Positions 1-9,917 of a stretch of DNA of 64,000 bases are shown piece by piece. The stretch comes from Turritopsis dohrnii. Taxonomy: Eukaryota > Cnidaria > Hydrozoa > Anthoathecata > Oceaniidae. The first letter of the stretch is position 1. Each line of letters opens with the position of its first letter. Where the stretch lies: the NCBI GenBank assembly GCA_027922465.2, contig BQMF02000662.1, positions 1-64,000 of the forward strand, in the 5' to 3' direction. The translations under genes were made by a program, and so were the position numbers. The notes beneath the pieces are model-generated. The model was not told where the DNA came from. It worked only from the letters and a program-made list of their open reading frames with translations, and did not search any database.

Positions 1-396
1 CCGCAGTTTTGTGTTGAATATATCGCGGAATGGTTAGCATTGCGTCTGGGTGATTTATCACTGTCAGGTTTCTCTGGTCCATAGAGACATTCAGGTTACC
101 GTCATTTCGATCGAAATTCAACAAACGCCAGGGCTTAGAAGTGTTAGCATGTATCCACAATGCCGGCTATAATTGCAAACTACATGCGCTGATCAGCGAA
201 ATACATACCATATACTAAACATCGTGGTAATCGCTAAAACCAAAGCTATTTTCTCTTCTTCGTGAGATGGGAGTGAATCTGTTTGACTCACTACTCTTTT
301 GAACTTCCTTTTGTGAACTTTTATTTTTTGTTTGTGTTGGAGAGCTAGTCACTTTGGGTGAAATATGATGCTCTTGCATAACATTAATCATTTTGT
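1..396 (+). repeat. Left terminal inverted repeat of Polinton A (outer part cut by window)
   Basis: Reads as the reverse complement of 15135-15530 with only a few differences (for example a short T-run difference near position 8). The match stops at about 396. Because the right copy overlaps the end of the 386-residue gene, this left copy carries an antisense duplicate of that gene's C-terminal codons. Confidence 0.92.
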
Positions 397-504
397 TATG
401 TAATCATTTTGTTATGTAATCAAAACTTACCATGTAATCAAAATAACAAAATGCTATATAGTCATAACAAAAAGCTGTTTTGAACATAAAAAGATGGTTA
501 CCGT

Positions 505-975
505 CAAATCGAAGAAAATTATAGCGTTCCGAGGGACACCACAAGCAGACACTGAGATCTAAATGAATGATATAAAACCCAAGAGCGGAATAATTTGAAA
601 ATTGTGGTGAACAGGCGACAGAGTCTGCTGGAAAGGGAAGGTCTAGTGGAGCGGCTAGATTGGAACTGGATGGTGCCGTCCGCTCCCGGTATTCACCACA
701 AAATGTGCCAAAAGTTGTCGGGAAAAACAATGTGACTAGATGTAATATACTCGAACAGATCATGAACGGCCATTGCGTGCGTAGTAGTCGGAGTTCGTAA
801 GTAGTCACACACAAATAGTCTAAGATCTAGGGGTAGAGCTCAGAGCTGGTGGATTCGAGAAGCCAGGGTGGAGTGCCGGTTAGATCGAAGACAATGAATT
901 AAAAACCCTCTAGGGTATCACAACAACAACAACAAAAACCCTAGAGGGTTCTCCTAAGGGAGTTTTGTTTTCAAT
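505..975 (+). repeat. Subterminal block shared with Polinton B (inverted copy at 30640-31075)
   Basis: Matches the reverse complement of 30640-31075 over most of its length with small indels. It lies just inside the terminal repeat in both elements, so it is a conserved end structure. No convincing coding sequence is seen. It includes a hairpin at 904-950. Confidence 0.85.
904..950. promoter_or_regulatory. Conserved 12-bp-stem hairpin with CAA-repeat loop
   Basis: Arms 904-915 (AACCCTCTAGGG) and 939-950 (CCCTAGAGGGTT) are perfect complements around a loop of CAA repeats. The equivalent hairpin in Polinton B is at 30660-30709 with one arm mismatch. Position near the element end suggests a role in replication, packaging or transcript ending. 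The role is inference. Confidence 0.6.
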
Positions 976-1049
976 AATAATAATAATAATAAGTCATGGT
1001 TGGACTCAGTTATTGATTAAACTTTATGTAGGGAAATCCCTGATTATAG

Positions 1050-1115
1050 TAAAAAGCAGTTTGTAGCAGTTTAAACTTTATAACATAAATGAGCTAACAA
1101 TACATATAACACACA
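1050..1115 (+). repeat. Short block repeated (inverted) at about 15690-15755
   Basis: About 65 bp matching the reverse complement of the sequence just outside the right terminal repeat of Polinton A, next to the tRNA-like segment. It may be a remnant of a nested element end. No coding content is seen. Confidence 0.6.
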
Positions 1116-1194
1116 GACACAGACACACACAGATCATCGATGCAGTCAAAAAGATCTTCAAAGTCAATATCCATAGGTATCATGTATAATTCGT

Positions 1195-1278
1195 TTATTT
1201 TGTTTGTTTTTTTTTTGTTTGTTTGTTTTTTTTGTTTTTTTTTTACCTCTTACCTCTTACCTCTTACCTCTTACCTCT
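1195..1278 (+). repeat. T-rich tract and 7-bp microsatellite at the PolB 3' end
   Basis: A T/G homopolymer-like run (about 1197-1243) is followed by five tandem copies of a 7-bp unit (TACCTCT). It abuts the stop codon of the PolB remnant on the minus strand. Confidence 0.8.
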
Positions 1279-1286
1279 TTGTTATC

Positions 1287-4200
1287 TTATACATATCTAT
1301 AATGTCCTCTGGCATATGTAGCAATACCATCTTTTGCAATAATTCTTTTGTCATCATCCGCATTGAGAGCGAGTTTGTTTGTTTTTATAGTGTGAACATC
1401 ATGCTTAATCGATTGAAAGGTCATCTGTTCTGTAAACATTCTTACCATCAAAAAGCATCTCTTGTAATCATCAAACCCCATGTCTTCTTTACTACACACT
1501 TCTTGACTCCCTTGCACTTCTTGTCTTCTTTTCCATCTAGCTGTTTATATGCATAGTCTTCGCTCTTAGAGCAACAAACTCTGTCATTATCTTACCACCC
1601 AACTCATCTTTCATTAGACCAATGACTTTCTTATTCAAACCTATGGTAAAGGTCTGTTATCTTTCTCATCGTACGCTGAAGTGTCGAATCTCAAAGCTAC
1701 ATCATCGGCGATATCTTTGTAAAAGTCGTCGGTTTTGATGTGATAGACAAAGCTGTCTGTATCCATATAGCAGAGCTTTAGATTGTCACCATATTTTGGT
1801 CTCATGTAATCATAGTGAAACTCGTACATAATCGTCTTTGACAAATCAAGAACTGTAGGTCCCAGATAGATCGGCTTGTTCAACGAGTTTGATCTTTTGC
1901 ATTTCAGCAGCCATCAAATGTTCACTGAAACAGATACTACCCTTGAAATTAGGTTTCATCACCAGCTTCTCATATTGTTCTTTCTTGGTAGCCAAGCGTA
2001 TGTCTTTATGTTTACGTTGATTCTCCATAGTTTTACCAAAGACTGAATTGTTCATGAGCTTGAAAAAGTCCTTTTCAAAGTCATTCTTTGATTTAGTACG
2101 CAAATTGGTGTTGAAATCGATGTACGGCTTCAACCATGCACTTTGTCTAAATCTCAGTACTCTATGAAACCTTCTCAAGAACAAGACCATGCTTCAGCGC
2201 TTGATCAAGTGCACGGATATGAATAATATAGTTCTTCTTGTCTGAAAGACATGGAGTTAGCTTTTCTACACCATTGATCTTCTTTCGCTCAGGCATAAAC
2301 GGAAGATCGTTATGTGAATCATGAAGCTCCTGAGGATAGTTCACATCAACTTCAAGAAGATAACCATATTTACCGTCTTTCTCAGCCAACTTTGAAATGA
2401 AATCGGCGGTAAATTTATTAGCATCTACCCACTTGAAATTTCCTGTCGGTAGCTTCTGAATCATAGCCCATCCATATAGATTATTTGCATCAAGATATTG
2501 GAGATAGCTACTTTCTTCAGTCTTCTTATATTTAGCATCCATATACTTGTTATTGGCTTTAGCATGTCTACGAACAGCCTGACAGAGACCTCCTCTAATA
2601 CCTTGCTCTACGAACAGAAACATATCCATATCTGACAACAGATCCAGCTCAACCTCTGTCTTTTTCAAACAGGCTTGCCAAGCTAGTCCTGGAGCAGTGT
2701 AAAAATGTGCAGGATCCAGTTTATAGTTCGTTATGCATGTTTCCCTAAAAGTCTCAAAAAACATCAGCAAGCAATAGAACGTCTGTCTTGAGGTAGAGAT
2801 CATGATACGCACCCATATTTTTATTTTTCATATGTTTCCACACATTCTGTGCATGCGTATAATCAGCATCACTGATACCTTTCATGTTCAACTTGCTATA
2901 AAAAGCATCTTTCGGTGGGAGCTTAGTTTCGTTAAACTTATCAAAAGAATCAATGTATTCATAAGGATAAACTCCTTTTCTTCTCAATAGTTTGAATTGC
3001 TCATCGCCCTTGAAGAATTTTCGAAGGTTTTTACACTGATCGTCAGATAGATTGTTTACCAAGTTATCCAGACTACTAGCCATGAAACGCACACTATCGA
3101 TGAATCTCAACTGTATCTTTTGAACCTTAGTCTCCCCATTTTTGTCAGTATATTCACCAACCTTAACATCCAATGAGAAAGATATATATTTTTCTTTGTT
3201 TTCAGCGATGACGGCAATCCCTTCATCTCCATACTGTTTGGCTAGTTCTTTGATAAACAGATGAGCATCATATCCGCTTAGATTGTGAAAGACGATCGGA
3301 ATGTATTTAGGCACTTTGTAACGGAGATTACAAGACTGATGTGCAGCTCCACGAAATTTACCAGTAAAATGACAGTGATCCCTAACCTTAATATTATCTT
3401 TTTCAAATTCTTTCATACATATGTGACATTTATCTGAATCGGTAAATCCCTGTTCCTCTTCATATGTGAGGTCTCGCATTCTTTGTTTAGGAAACATGTT
3501 GTATAGCCTTTTCACTTCACCTACCGCATGATCCACGAAACGTAAAACACAGTCTTCACCTCGATAAAGCGTTAGAGGGTCTGAAACTTCACCATGAGCA
3601 AATTTGCTATAACAACAGAAGCCTGTGGGGATATGTATACCAACCTTTTTAGTGGATGATCCAATAACGCTACGCGGTTCTTTACAAACCTCTTTTGACA
3701 AAGCTTCGAAATCAGCATACATTATGAAAGGAGCTTTGAGCTGGTACTGACCATCATGAAATTTAACGGTGCTACCCTCCTTCGGCATTTCGATCTTCGC
3801 GACATCATTATTTTTACAATATTCAAAGTGTTCATCTCGTGTTTTCTCACTTGAGAATCCATTGAGACAATTCAAGCAATAATGTTCTTTATTTTTGTGC
3901 TTCGAGTTGACCTTACTCAAGACACCACTCAAGTTCTTTACAGCTATATAATGTCTCTTTTCCTCTTCACATAGTAAAAACAAAACAACCGTTTCTTTGC
4001 GATCAAGATGCTTCGACTTACGACACATATAGATACCTTCTTTCTCGTCTTTTGTCAAAACATGCACAGCGATATCAGGGTTCCTCCTCTCAAACAAATC
4101 TATTTTATTTAGCGCCATTGGAAACGATAAACCCTTCCAATTATATTTATCAACATGTTTCTTGAGATTCATTATCCTTTGTGGATTTTTCTTAATCTTA

Positions 4201-5192
4201 TCATGATTGAGAGCTGCGATAACAGCCCATTTGAAGCATTCTTCATCATCTTCGTTTTTAGGATTGATTATCGAATACTTACCGCTAAAATTCTTAGGTA
4301 GCGGCAAGTAAGAGCTGCCTCTCGTTAATTTTAGCTTGTGAAAGTCCACATCAATATTTAAAATCTTATCGATAACAAAGCCGGATTTAGGTAACGCAGG
4401 GTTTTCAACCTGTTCGATTATCTTATTGAACATCTTATTGACAACATCAGATATATCACTTTCACTATGAATTGTTTCCATATTGCTATTGAACGCCTTA
4501 TCGACGTAGATTGTTGCTTCAGGATTGGATAAATCCTCCTTTCTCCATTTGATTCACACAGTTGCTTGAATTTTTATTGATTTTTTATTTTTTAGTTCTC
4601 TCATAATCAAATCACTTAAAATGGGTCGAACCTTTTCGAGAAACGAATCAACGTCCTTTTTTCCATCTGAGTTTATCTTGAACCTTTTATAAGAACCCTC
4701 AAACGCCGTTTCAATGGGGACAAACGCTTTTGTTTTCACCAGTTTTTCATCTTTTTCATCATTCTTCCTCTTGTAGAGATTAAGAATCTTATTCTTCATC
4801 TCTCTGAAAGTGCCACTCACTTTCTCCTTAATAGCTTTAGGTACATGATTTATTAACCAATCTCTCCATTCATTCAACTTACTTTTTACCTGAGGCCTAT
4901 TTTTTGCCATTTCTTGCTGCTCAAACAAATCCATGTCTTGTCGGTTAGGAATAATTGTAACAGGTCTTGGTGGTGGAACAGGTCGGTTAAACCTAGTAGG
5001 TCTCGGTGGTGGAACGGGTCGGACAGGTCTTGGTAGTGGAACAGGTTGACCATTCCTCATTGGTCTTATAACAAACTCAGGTGGGTTTGCTATTAATTCG
5101 ATCAACCCAGCCTTTCTGAGTCTTGAGTAGCCGGGTATGCCACGCTCTCTCGCGATAGCTTTTAATTCAACAACAGTATTTTGTGAAGTCAT
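1287..5192 (-). pseudogene. polB: Protein-primed family B DNA polymerase of Polinton A, broken
   Basis: Replicative polymerase of the element. Reading from 5192 down, a SAP-like N-terminal region (about 210 residues, proline-rich linker) ends at an in-frame TGA (4554-4556). The downstream frame is the same and runs into the exonuclease region. Visible motifs are an ADFEAL Exo I-type motif, an HNH/endonuclease VII-like cysteine-histidine finger (CHICMKEF, RDHCHFTG), NLSGYDAH (Exo II), a YHDLYLKTD-type Exo III motif, KLMNNSVFGKT (motif B) and CYMDTDSF (motif C). Frame breaks lie near 2754-2812, 2162-2190, 1846-1883, 1641 and 1517. Fragment C has a tryptophan codon where A has the TGA. The breaks could be true decay or sequencing indels; neighbouring genes are intact, which makes this unusual. 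Confidence 0.9.
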
Positions 5193-5297
5193 GTTGTATA
5201 ATTATTATTTATGTAATATTTAAGTGATCATGATCCCTTTAACCAATTTCAAATATCATTTTTTCAATCATGAAACGACTCAAACCCTCTAGGTAAC

Positions 5298-5324
5298 TTT
5301 TGTTACTCGATTTAAGTAACAAAA
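5298..5324. terminator. Hairpin downstream of the small SAP-like gene
   Basis: Perfect 10-bp arms (TTTTGTTACT at 5298-5307, AGTAACAAAA at 5315-5324) around a 7-base loop, 11 bp past the stop of the minus-strand gene at 5335-5637. One of a series of hairpins at Polinton gene 3' ends. Confidence 0.6.
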
Positions 5325-5334
5325 AAAACAACCT

Positions 5335-5637
5335 CTACAAGGATGAACGAGCCAATCTATTTTGTTTGCGAGCCATCCGTCTCTTCTCGTATTGGCTCTC
5401 TCGATACCTTTGATATTTTTCTTCATTGTTTCTTATCCAGTTTGAATAGCGTGTATAAAATAATTGTTTCATTTCAGGATCACAAAGAAACAATGGATCC
5501 TTATCATTCTTTTCAAGCACCTCGATCATTTTAGCTTTACTCATTTGCTTAATATATTTTATTTTTCGTGATGCACATAAGTTTACCAACGCATTAAAAC
5601 CCATTGATCGGTAATCTGATTCTGTTTTGTCGGTCAT
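5335..5637 (-). CDS. Small SAP-like basic protein (100 aa)
   Basis: A 100-residue protein whose first half (about residues 10-45) has the helix-turn-helix spacing of a SAP/Rho-N-type nucleic-acid-binding motif. It contains GFNALVNLC followed by a lysine-rich stretch and KMIEVL. The C-terminal 35 residues are very rich in Arg, Lys and Tyr. It sits between PolB and the integrase and is transcribed on the PolB strand. A DNA-binding role in replication or packaging is likely but inferred. The PolB N-terminus and the 21583-22005 gene have comparable motifs. Confidence 0.6.
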   Translation of the reverse strand: MTDKTESDYRSMGFNALVNLCASRKIKYIKQMSKAKMIEVLEKNDKDPLFLCDPEMKQLFYTRYSNWIRNNEEKYQRYRESQYEKRRMARKQNRLARSSL

Positions 5638-5738
5638 GTTTATTCTTTATATAAAAGAGATAAAACTTTTAAGCCACTTTTGTTTGTTTTGTCACATGTT
5701 ATATCGTAATAAAATAATAAAATATGTATAAATAAAAG

Positions 5739-6722
5739 ATGTCAAACTCTAAACTTCAAGAGATTTATTATCAACCTCAAAACTTATGGAAAGGACAAAA
5801 GGCTGTTCGCAATCTAAGAGGATTTGGTTTCAAACTGAAGGAAATTAAGAAGTGGCTATCAAAGCAAGCTTTGTGGCAGGTACATCTACCGGCACCGAAA
5901 AGGATCGAACGTCCACATTATGAGGTGACTAAACCGAATGAGATTCATCAATTTGATATATTGTATATGCCTAGTGATATGTTGTATGGTAATAAATACA
6001 AGTACATTTTGTCTGGTATCGATGTTGCTTCACGCTATAAGGTGGCTCGACCTTTGAATACTAAGAGAGCGAAAGAGGTTGCCACTATGATTGAAGACAT
6101 CTACAAGGTTGGACCGTTAACTTATCCAAAAGTATTTCAATGTGATAACGGTTCAGAATTCAAAGCTGATGTATCAAAATTGTTGGAGAAGAACAATGTT
6201 GAAATTAAAAGAGCAACTACTAAATATAAGCATACCCATACAGCTTTTGTTGAGGCATTGAACAAGACACTTGCTGAAAATTTATTCAAAATACAAGATG
6301 CTCAAGAACTAAATGATTCGGAAAAGGTATCATCTACATGGGTCAAATATTTGTATAAACTTGTGAATAGATTAAACGATACAAAGACGCAGATGATCGG
6401 TATGAAACCGAAAGATGCCATCAAATTGAAAGAGGTGCCTCTCGCTAAACGAGAGAGCTATCCACCTGAAGTAGAGCTACCTGAAGATGGTTTGTATAGA
6501 TATCTATTGCAACCGGGTGAAGAGCACGATGACCATCGAAAAAGAGCAACAGATAGGATATGGTCAAAGAGGACATATAGATTGAGTGAGGTAATAGATC
6601 AACCTGGTAACCGCGTACTATATTACTTTCAAGATGGACCTGAACGATCTTTTGTAAAAGAAGAGCTGATGTTGATACCTGAGGATACAGAGCTACCTCC
6701 TGATTATGTGCAAGGTTGGTGA
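5739..6722 (+). CDS. int: Polinton integrase (retroviral-like, DDE), intact
   Basis: A 327-residue integrase that would insert the element DNA into the host genome. An N-terminal helical region is followed by an rve-type catalytic core. The three acidic residues sit in HQFDILYM (about residue 70), QCDNGSEF (about 133) and AFVEALNKT (about 170), as expected for the DDE fold of retroviral and Polinton integrases. The C-terminal third (about 240-327) looks like a small beta-rich, chromo-like domain. The Polinton B copy (23240-24220) is 326 residues and matches along its length. The start ATG follows an AT-rich TATAAATAAA context. Confidence 0.95.
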   Translation: MSNSKLQEIYYQPQNLWKGQKAVRNLRGFGFKLKEIKKWLSKQALWQVHLPAPKRIERPHYEVTKPNEIHQFDILYMPSDMLYGNKYKYILSGIDVASRYKVARPLNTKRAKEVATMIEDIYKVGPLTYPKVFQCDNGSEFKADVSKLLEKNNVEIKRATTKYKHTHTAFVEALNKTLAENLFKIQDAQELNDSEKVSSTWVKYLYKLVNRLNDTKTQMIGMKPKDAIKLKEVPLAKRESYPPEVELPEDGLYRYLLQPGEEHDDHRKRATDRIWSKRTYRLSEVIDQPGNRVLYYFQDGPERSFVKEELMLIPEDTELPPDYVQGW

Positions 6723-6742
6723 ACCATACATACATACAAAGT

Positions 6743-6784
6743 ATCTTTACTAGAAACAAGTAAAGATGAGTCGTCTAGCGACGA
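6743..6784. terminator. Two tandem hairpins between convergent genes
   Basis: First hairpin: perfect 9-bp arms ATCTTTACT (6743-6751) and AGTAAAGAT (6759-6767). Second: 5-bp arms TCGTC (6771-6775) and GACGA (6780-6784). They fill the gap between the end of the plus-strand integrase and the end of the minus-strand 112-residue gene. Confidence 0.6.
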
Positions 6785-6787
6785 GGT

Positions 6788-7126
6788 TTAGTGCCACATA
6801 ATGTCATAATCAAAGAATTGTCTTTCAGGATTCTTTTCAGATTGTTTGAGCCCCTTCGGTCTGACAAAGGCTTCTCTAGAATTCCAACCATAATCCTTCA
6901 ACTCAACGCAAAGTCTTGCAGGCAACCATGTCTTATATAAATTTCCTGTTCTGTCTTGGACCTCTGCATACATAGCTTTTCCAGAACCAAATTCAGATGC
7001 AGGTGTGTCTATCTCAACCACAGATTTAACATGATAAATCACGTTTTCAGATAGCTCTCTCCACTTTGTGATTGGAGTAATTTGTTCCATGTTTTGTTCA
7101 AATGTTGCAACTGTTGGGAATTCCAT
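6788..7126 (-). CDS. Conserved-type small Polinton protein, possible OB-fold (112 aa)
   Basis: No signal peptide or membrane segment. The sequence has alternating hydrophobic beta-like stretches (IYHVKSVVEI, AMYAEVQDR, YKTWLPARL) followed by a basic, aromatic tail. That pattern would suit a small OB-fold nucleic-acid-binding protein, but I cannot prove it. It lies convergent with the integrase and downstream of the 198-residue membrane protein on the same strand. Polinton B shows no obvious copy, though its 22589-23193 gene could fill the same role. Confidence 0.5.
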   Translation of the reverse strand: MEFPTVATFEQNMEQITPITKWRELSENVIYHVKSVVEIDTPASEFGSGKAMYAEVQDRTGNLYKTWLPARLCVELKDYGWNSREAFVRPKGLKQSEKNPERQFFDYDIMWH

Positions 7127-7196
7127 TGTCTATATATACTTGTGATCATATTTCTTTATATCAGTTTCATTTATCACTTTTTCAAATTGAGGAGCA

Positions 7197-7232
7197 CATA
7201 ACCAGACATCCTAGTAACCATTTTCGGTTATG
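7197..7232. terminator. Weak hairpin around the stop codon of the 198-aa gene
   Basis: Arms CATAACC (7197-7203) and GGTTATG (7226-7232) enclose the stop codon at 7211-7213. The stem is short and the loop long, so this is the weakest member of the hairpin set. Confidence 0.35.
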
Positions 7233-7807
7233 GATTTTTTCAGGTTTTGAAGTTCTACCATCAAACTTTTTTGAAATTGATTTTGGGTTTCAGTCTCCAT
7301 CTTTCTATCTGTAGAACTGAGTCCTTCTAAAGCTTTGTAATATGTTCCCTGCAAAACCTGGAATTCTTTGTAATTGATCCTTCCATCAGTCAGCGCCTGA
7401 CTTATGTTAGTTTCGAACACAGCGATTGAGGATGTAACAATATCATATAATTTTATCACTTTTTCTACTTTCTTTTGATATCTTTTGATGACAGCTGTGG
7501 TAAGTCCGGTACAGATAGAGCCGGCTAGGGCTACACCACCTAATCCTGCAGAAATAGGCATTCCGATAATAGTAGCCCCTGTTGCAATTGAACCGATGCC
7601 AGAGCCAATGGTTATAGCGCTTGAGCTAGCATTTAGTAGCATCGATCGTTCTATCACCTTGTTGTATCTCTTGAGCTTGATGCTAAACTTGTTCTTAAGT
7701 TTTATCAACTCTTCAAATTCTGAATTTATTACGCTTGCGTTAAACTTTTCCTGCTCATTCAAATCCTCAGGAGCAGTGGGTAGTTTTGGATAAATTTTAA
7801 AACTCAT
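7211..7807 (-). CDS. Two-segment membrane protein (198 aa), family shared with Polinton B
   Basis: The central part (about residues 58-105) is a glycine/alanine/isoleucine-rich hydrophobic pair of segments, flanked by charged helical regions. The C-terminal half is helical and includes a DGRINYKEF stretch. The Polinton B gene at 20152-20805 has the same layout (two hydrophobic segments, then DGTIDHPEF), so they are probably homologous. The architecture resembles two-helix membrane effectors, but no named family can be asserted. The start ATG follows CTCTAAAT. It is divergent from the 427-residue gene with 55 bp between. Confidence 0.65.
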   Translation of the reverse strand: MSFKIYPKLPTAPEDLNEQEKFNASVINSEFEELIKLKNKFSIKLKRYNKVIERSMLLNASSSAITIGSGIGSIATGATIIGMPISAGLGGVALAGSICTGLTTAVIKRYQKKVEKVIKLYDIVTSSIAVFETNISQALTDGRINYKEFQVLQGTYYKALEGLSSTDRKMETETQNQFQKSLMVELQNLKKSITENGY

Positions 7808-7862
7808 ATTTAGAGGGATGTTATAACATAATTAATAATAAATTATCCTCTAAATAAATAAA

Positions 7863-9146
7863 ATGGCGGACATTGACATTGACCCCTTTGGAGAACATGG
7901 GATGACGACAGATGAAACAACCGATGAGACGTTTCCTCTCATACCAACTTCAGGTGATCGTACGGATGTGCAGATACATACAGCCGAAGGTCGAGAAACG
8001 TCAGATGCAAGTCAAAGAATCGAACTTTTAAGCAGTTATGTTGATGATATATTAAAAAGATTATCTGAAAGCCTCAATCAGGAAAAACCTACTTCCAAAC
8101 ATACCGATTTGTTTGAAATCAGAGAAGGTAAATTATACTACAAAGACAGTAGCGATCCATTGACGAGGAGAGATGGAATACTAAGGGCTACCGGTACTAT
8201 AGCTGATATATTGCGTAAGGAGGGGTTACGTAAATTAGGGTTTGATATACCTATTGGCAAAATAACAGCACGACAAGCAGTTATGTTAAACAAAATACAA
8301 GAAGAACTCCCTTCATCATCTAAAATCACAAAATCGAGTGATGTAGAGCTTGAGGAAATTACGGGGAACATTGCAAATAGTACGGAAGATTTAATTTCAA
8401 CGCTTAGACAACAGTCGGTCGATCATGAAACAACTCAGACTGGCGATCTATTTGAATATCCTTTGCGTGAGCTGTTAGGATTGGATAAAGCGCTGAGAAA
8501 CATACGAGGAGGTCTTCAGGAAGAGGCTGCAAAAAAGGTTCGAATAGAACAGCATATCGATAAGGAGAAAAACAAGTTGGAAGAAATGGAAAATGATGCA
8601 ACATACACAAATGAACAACGAAAAGAGGTTGAAAAGAGAATGGAGGGATTACGTGAAGAGTTGAAAGCTAGGAAAGAGAACATTAATATTCTCAAAGGCA
8701 AATTAAACAGTCAAGTTACGAGCATCAAAGAAACCATTGCTAAAGTCCTCGACAAAGATACCACATTAGGTGAAAGGATACGAACACTATTCCGTGAACA
8801 AGGTATCACAATCGTTAGCATTCTGACAGCGTTTGGTATGGCTATCGGTGTCCTTGTGGAAGCTTTGTTACCGGGAGGGTCAGCAGCTGGAAACTCTTCA
8901 CAAAATCCTGACAAAGGTGGTGATAAAAAGGACGATGCAAAGGAATGGATAAAAAATAAACTCAAAGCGTTAGCATCACTTCTAGGCAGATTAGCATCTA
9001 AAGCGGCAGAGGCTTTACCAGGAATAATTGGGTCTATCGTATCATGGATATTGAACAGGGCTAAGGAAGTTGTAGGTTGGTTAAGTCAAAATTTATGGGC
9101 TCTGATTGTAGGGTTGATCTATACATACCTTGTCACTAGACGGTAA
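7863..9146 (+). CDS. Large coiled-coil membrane protein (427 aa), Polinton-conserved
   Basis: Unrecognised function. Residues 1-60 are acidic and low-complexity. About 60-170 is mixed. About 200-300 is strongly coiled-coil. A hydrophobic stretch with EQGITIVSILTAF follows (about 314-335), then a Gly/Ser/Lys linker and a C-terminal region with repeated amphipathic helices (LLGRLASKAAEALPGIIG) and a final membrane segment. A diverged, broken copy is at 17159-18366 in Polinton B; the hydrophobic and amphipathic parts are the best conserved. The C-terminus looks membrane-active. A structural, entry or membrane-remodelling role is possible but is inference. Start context is TAAATAAATAAAATG. Confidence 0.7.
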   Translation: MADIDIDPFGEHGMTTDETTDETFPLIPTSGDRTDVQIHTAEGRETSDASQRIELLSSYVDDILKRLSESLNQEKPTSKHTDLFEIREGKLYYKDSSDPLTRRDGILRATGTIADILRKEGLRKLGFDIPIGKITARQAVMLNKIQEELPSSSKITKSSDVELEEITGNIANSTEDLISTLRQQSVDHETTQTGDLFEYPLRELLGLDKALRNIRGGLQEEAAKKVRIEQHIDKEKNKLEEMENDATYTNEQRKEVEKRMEGLREELKARKENINILKGKLNSQVTSIKETIAKVLDKDTTLGERIRTLFREQGITIVSILTAFGMAIGVLVEALLPGGSAAGNSSQNPDKGGDKKDDAKEWIKNKLKALASLLGRLASKAAEALPGIIGSIVSWILNRAKEVVGWLSQNLWALIVGLIYTYLVTRR

Positions 9147-9161
9147 CCATCTGAAAGTGTA

Positions 9162-9186
9162 TATGTTACATGTATCGTGTAACATA
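9162..9186. terminator. Hairpin between convergent 427-aa and 140-aa genes
   Basis: Perfect 9-bp arms TATGTTACA (9162-9170) and TGTAACATA (9178-9186), loop 7. It sits 16 bp past the plus-strand stop and 19 bp before the minus-strand stop. Confidence 0.6.
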
Positions 9187-9204
9187 ATTTTTTGTTGATG
9201 GTCT

Positions 9205-9627
9205 TCATCTTTCAAAATACCATACAATTCCACCAATTCCAAGCATACTCATAGCTATAAAAGTCAATTCCCTTTCATGTTGATCATGACTCGGTGTATA
9301 AAAGTCGCTCAATACAGGCTCCCGTGGTAGCGGTTCAAGATGATTACTAAACACCCTATTGTACTCTCTCATTGCATCATTTAGCTCTACGAATTTTGAA
9401 TCTGCCTTCTTTTCGAGCAATAGTTGTTTATTGATGAAATCGATCCTTTCCTGTCGTTTTTGCTGCCATTCAATCTGTGCTTTTTGTAATTTTTCTATGG
9501 CCAAATCATAACGTTTTCTTTCCTTATCGATTCTGTCTTTGGATAAACTTGAAAACAAATAGCTTGATCCTGTAAAAGCCAAAGCGTTAGCTAAAGCTCC
9601 ACCCAACATCATTGCGATAGAAGCCAT
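9205..9627 (-). CDS. Membrane cassette protein 4 (140 aa)
   Basis: An N-terminal hydrophobic segment (about 5-25), a long charged coiled-coil (about 30-95), then a proline-rich PVLSDFYTPS motif and a C-terminal hydrophobic segment (about 120-138). The Polinton B gene at 24224-24634 has the same order with PELTDFYNPS. Last gene of a four-gene minus-strand cassette (219, 114, 95, 140 residues). Probably a virion or assembly membrane protein; function unknown. Confidence 0.7.
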   Translation of the reverse strand: MASIAMMLGGALANALAFTGSSYLFSSLSKDRIDKERKRYDLAIEKLQKAQIEWQQKRQERIDFINKQLLLEKKADSKFVELNDAMREYNRVFSNHLEPLPREPVLSDFYTPSHDQHERELTFIAMSMLGIGGIVWYFER

Positions 9628-9629
9628 AT

Positions 9630-9917
9630 TTAGATATTGATATTTTCAGGCAAAATCTTTTGTTTGATTAAGTAGTCCTTTGTCACTTCACTAACGGCGA
9701 TAATGGCAACTAGTTTTCCCGTATCTTCCAAGTCGAACTTTTGAATAGAGGGAGGTGTCATTTTTAACACCTTTTTTACAAGCATAGAGTAGCCGATAGC
9801 GAAAACGCAGACGACTGATGCGTGATAGAAAACGTTGACGATATTTTTCTTGTCCATGTTTGTTACATATATTGCGAGATTATATATAGCGTTATTTATC
9901 CTTTTATTCCATTTCAT
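9630..9917 (-). CDS. Membrane cassette protein 3 (95 aa)
   Basis: A small protein with one hydrophobic segment (about residues 30-48) and a conserved tail. The tail reads KFDLEDTGKL, then DYLIKQ; Polinton B (24663-24860) has KLDLADVGKL, then DYALKQ. Its 5' end overlaps the 3' end of the 114-residue gene by 14 bp, and it ends 2 bp before the next gene, implying joint expression. Function unknown. Confidence 0.65.
   Translation of the reverse strand: MKWNKRINNAIYNLAIYVTNMDKKNIVNVFYHASVVCVFAIGYSMLVKKVLKMTPPSIQKFDLEDTGKLVAIIAVSEVTKDYLIKQKILPENINI

Noticed and set aside
404..814. 136-residue minus-strand frame
   Set aside because: It spans a non-coding repeated end block; the B copy at 30.7-31.0 kb does not keep the frame.
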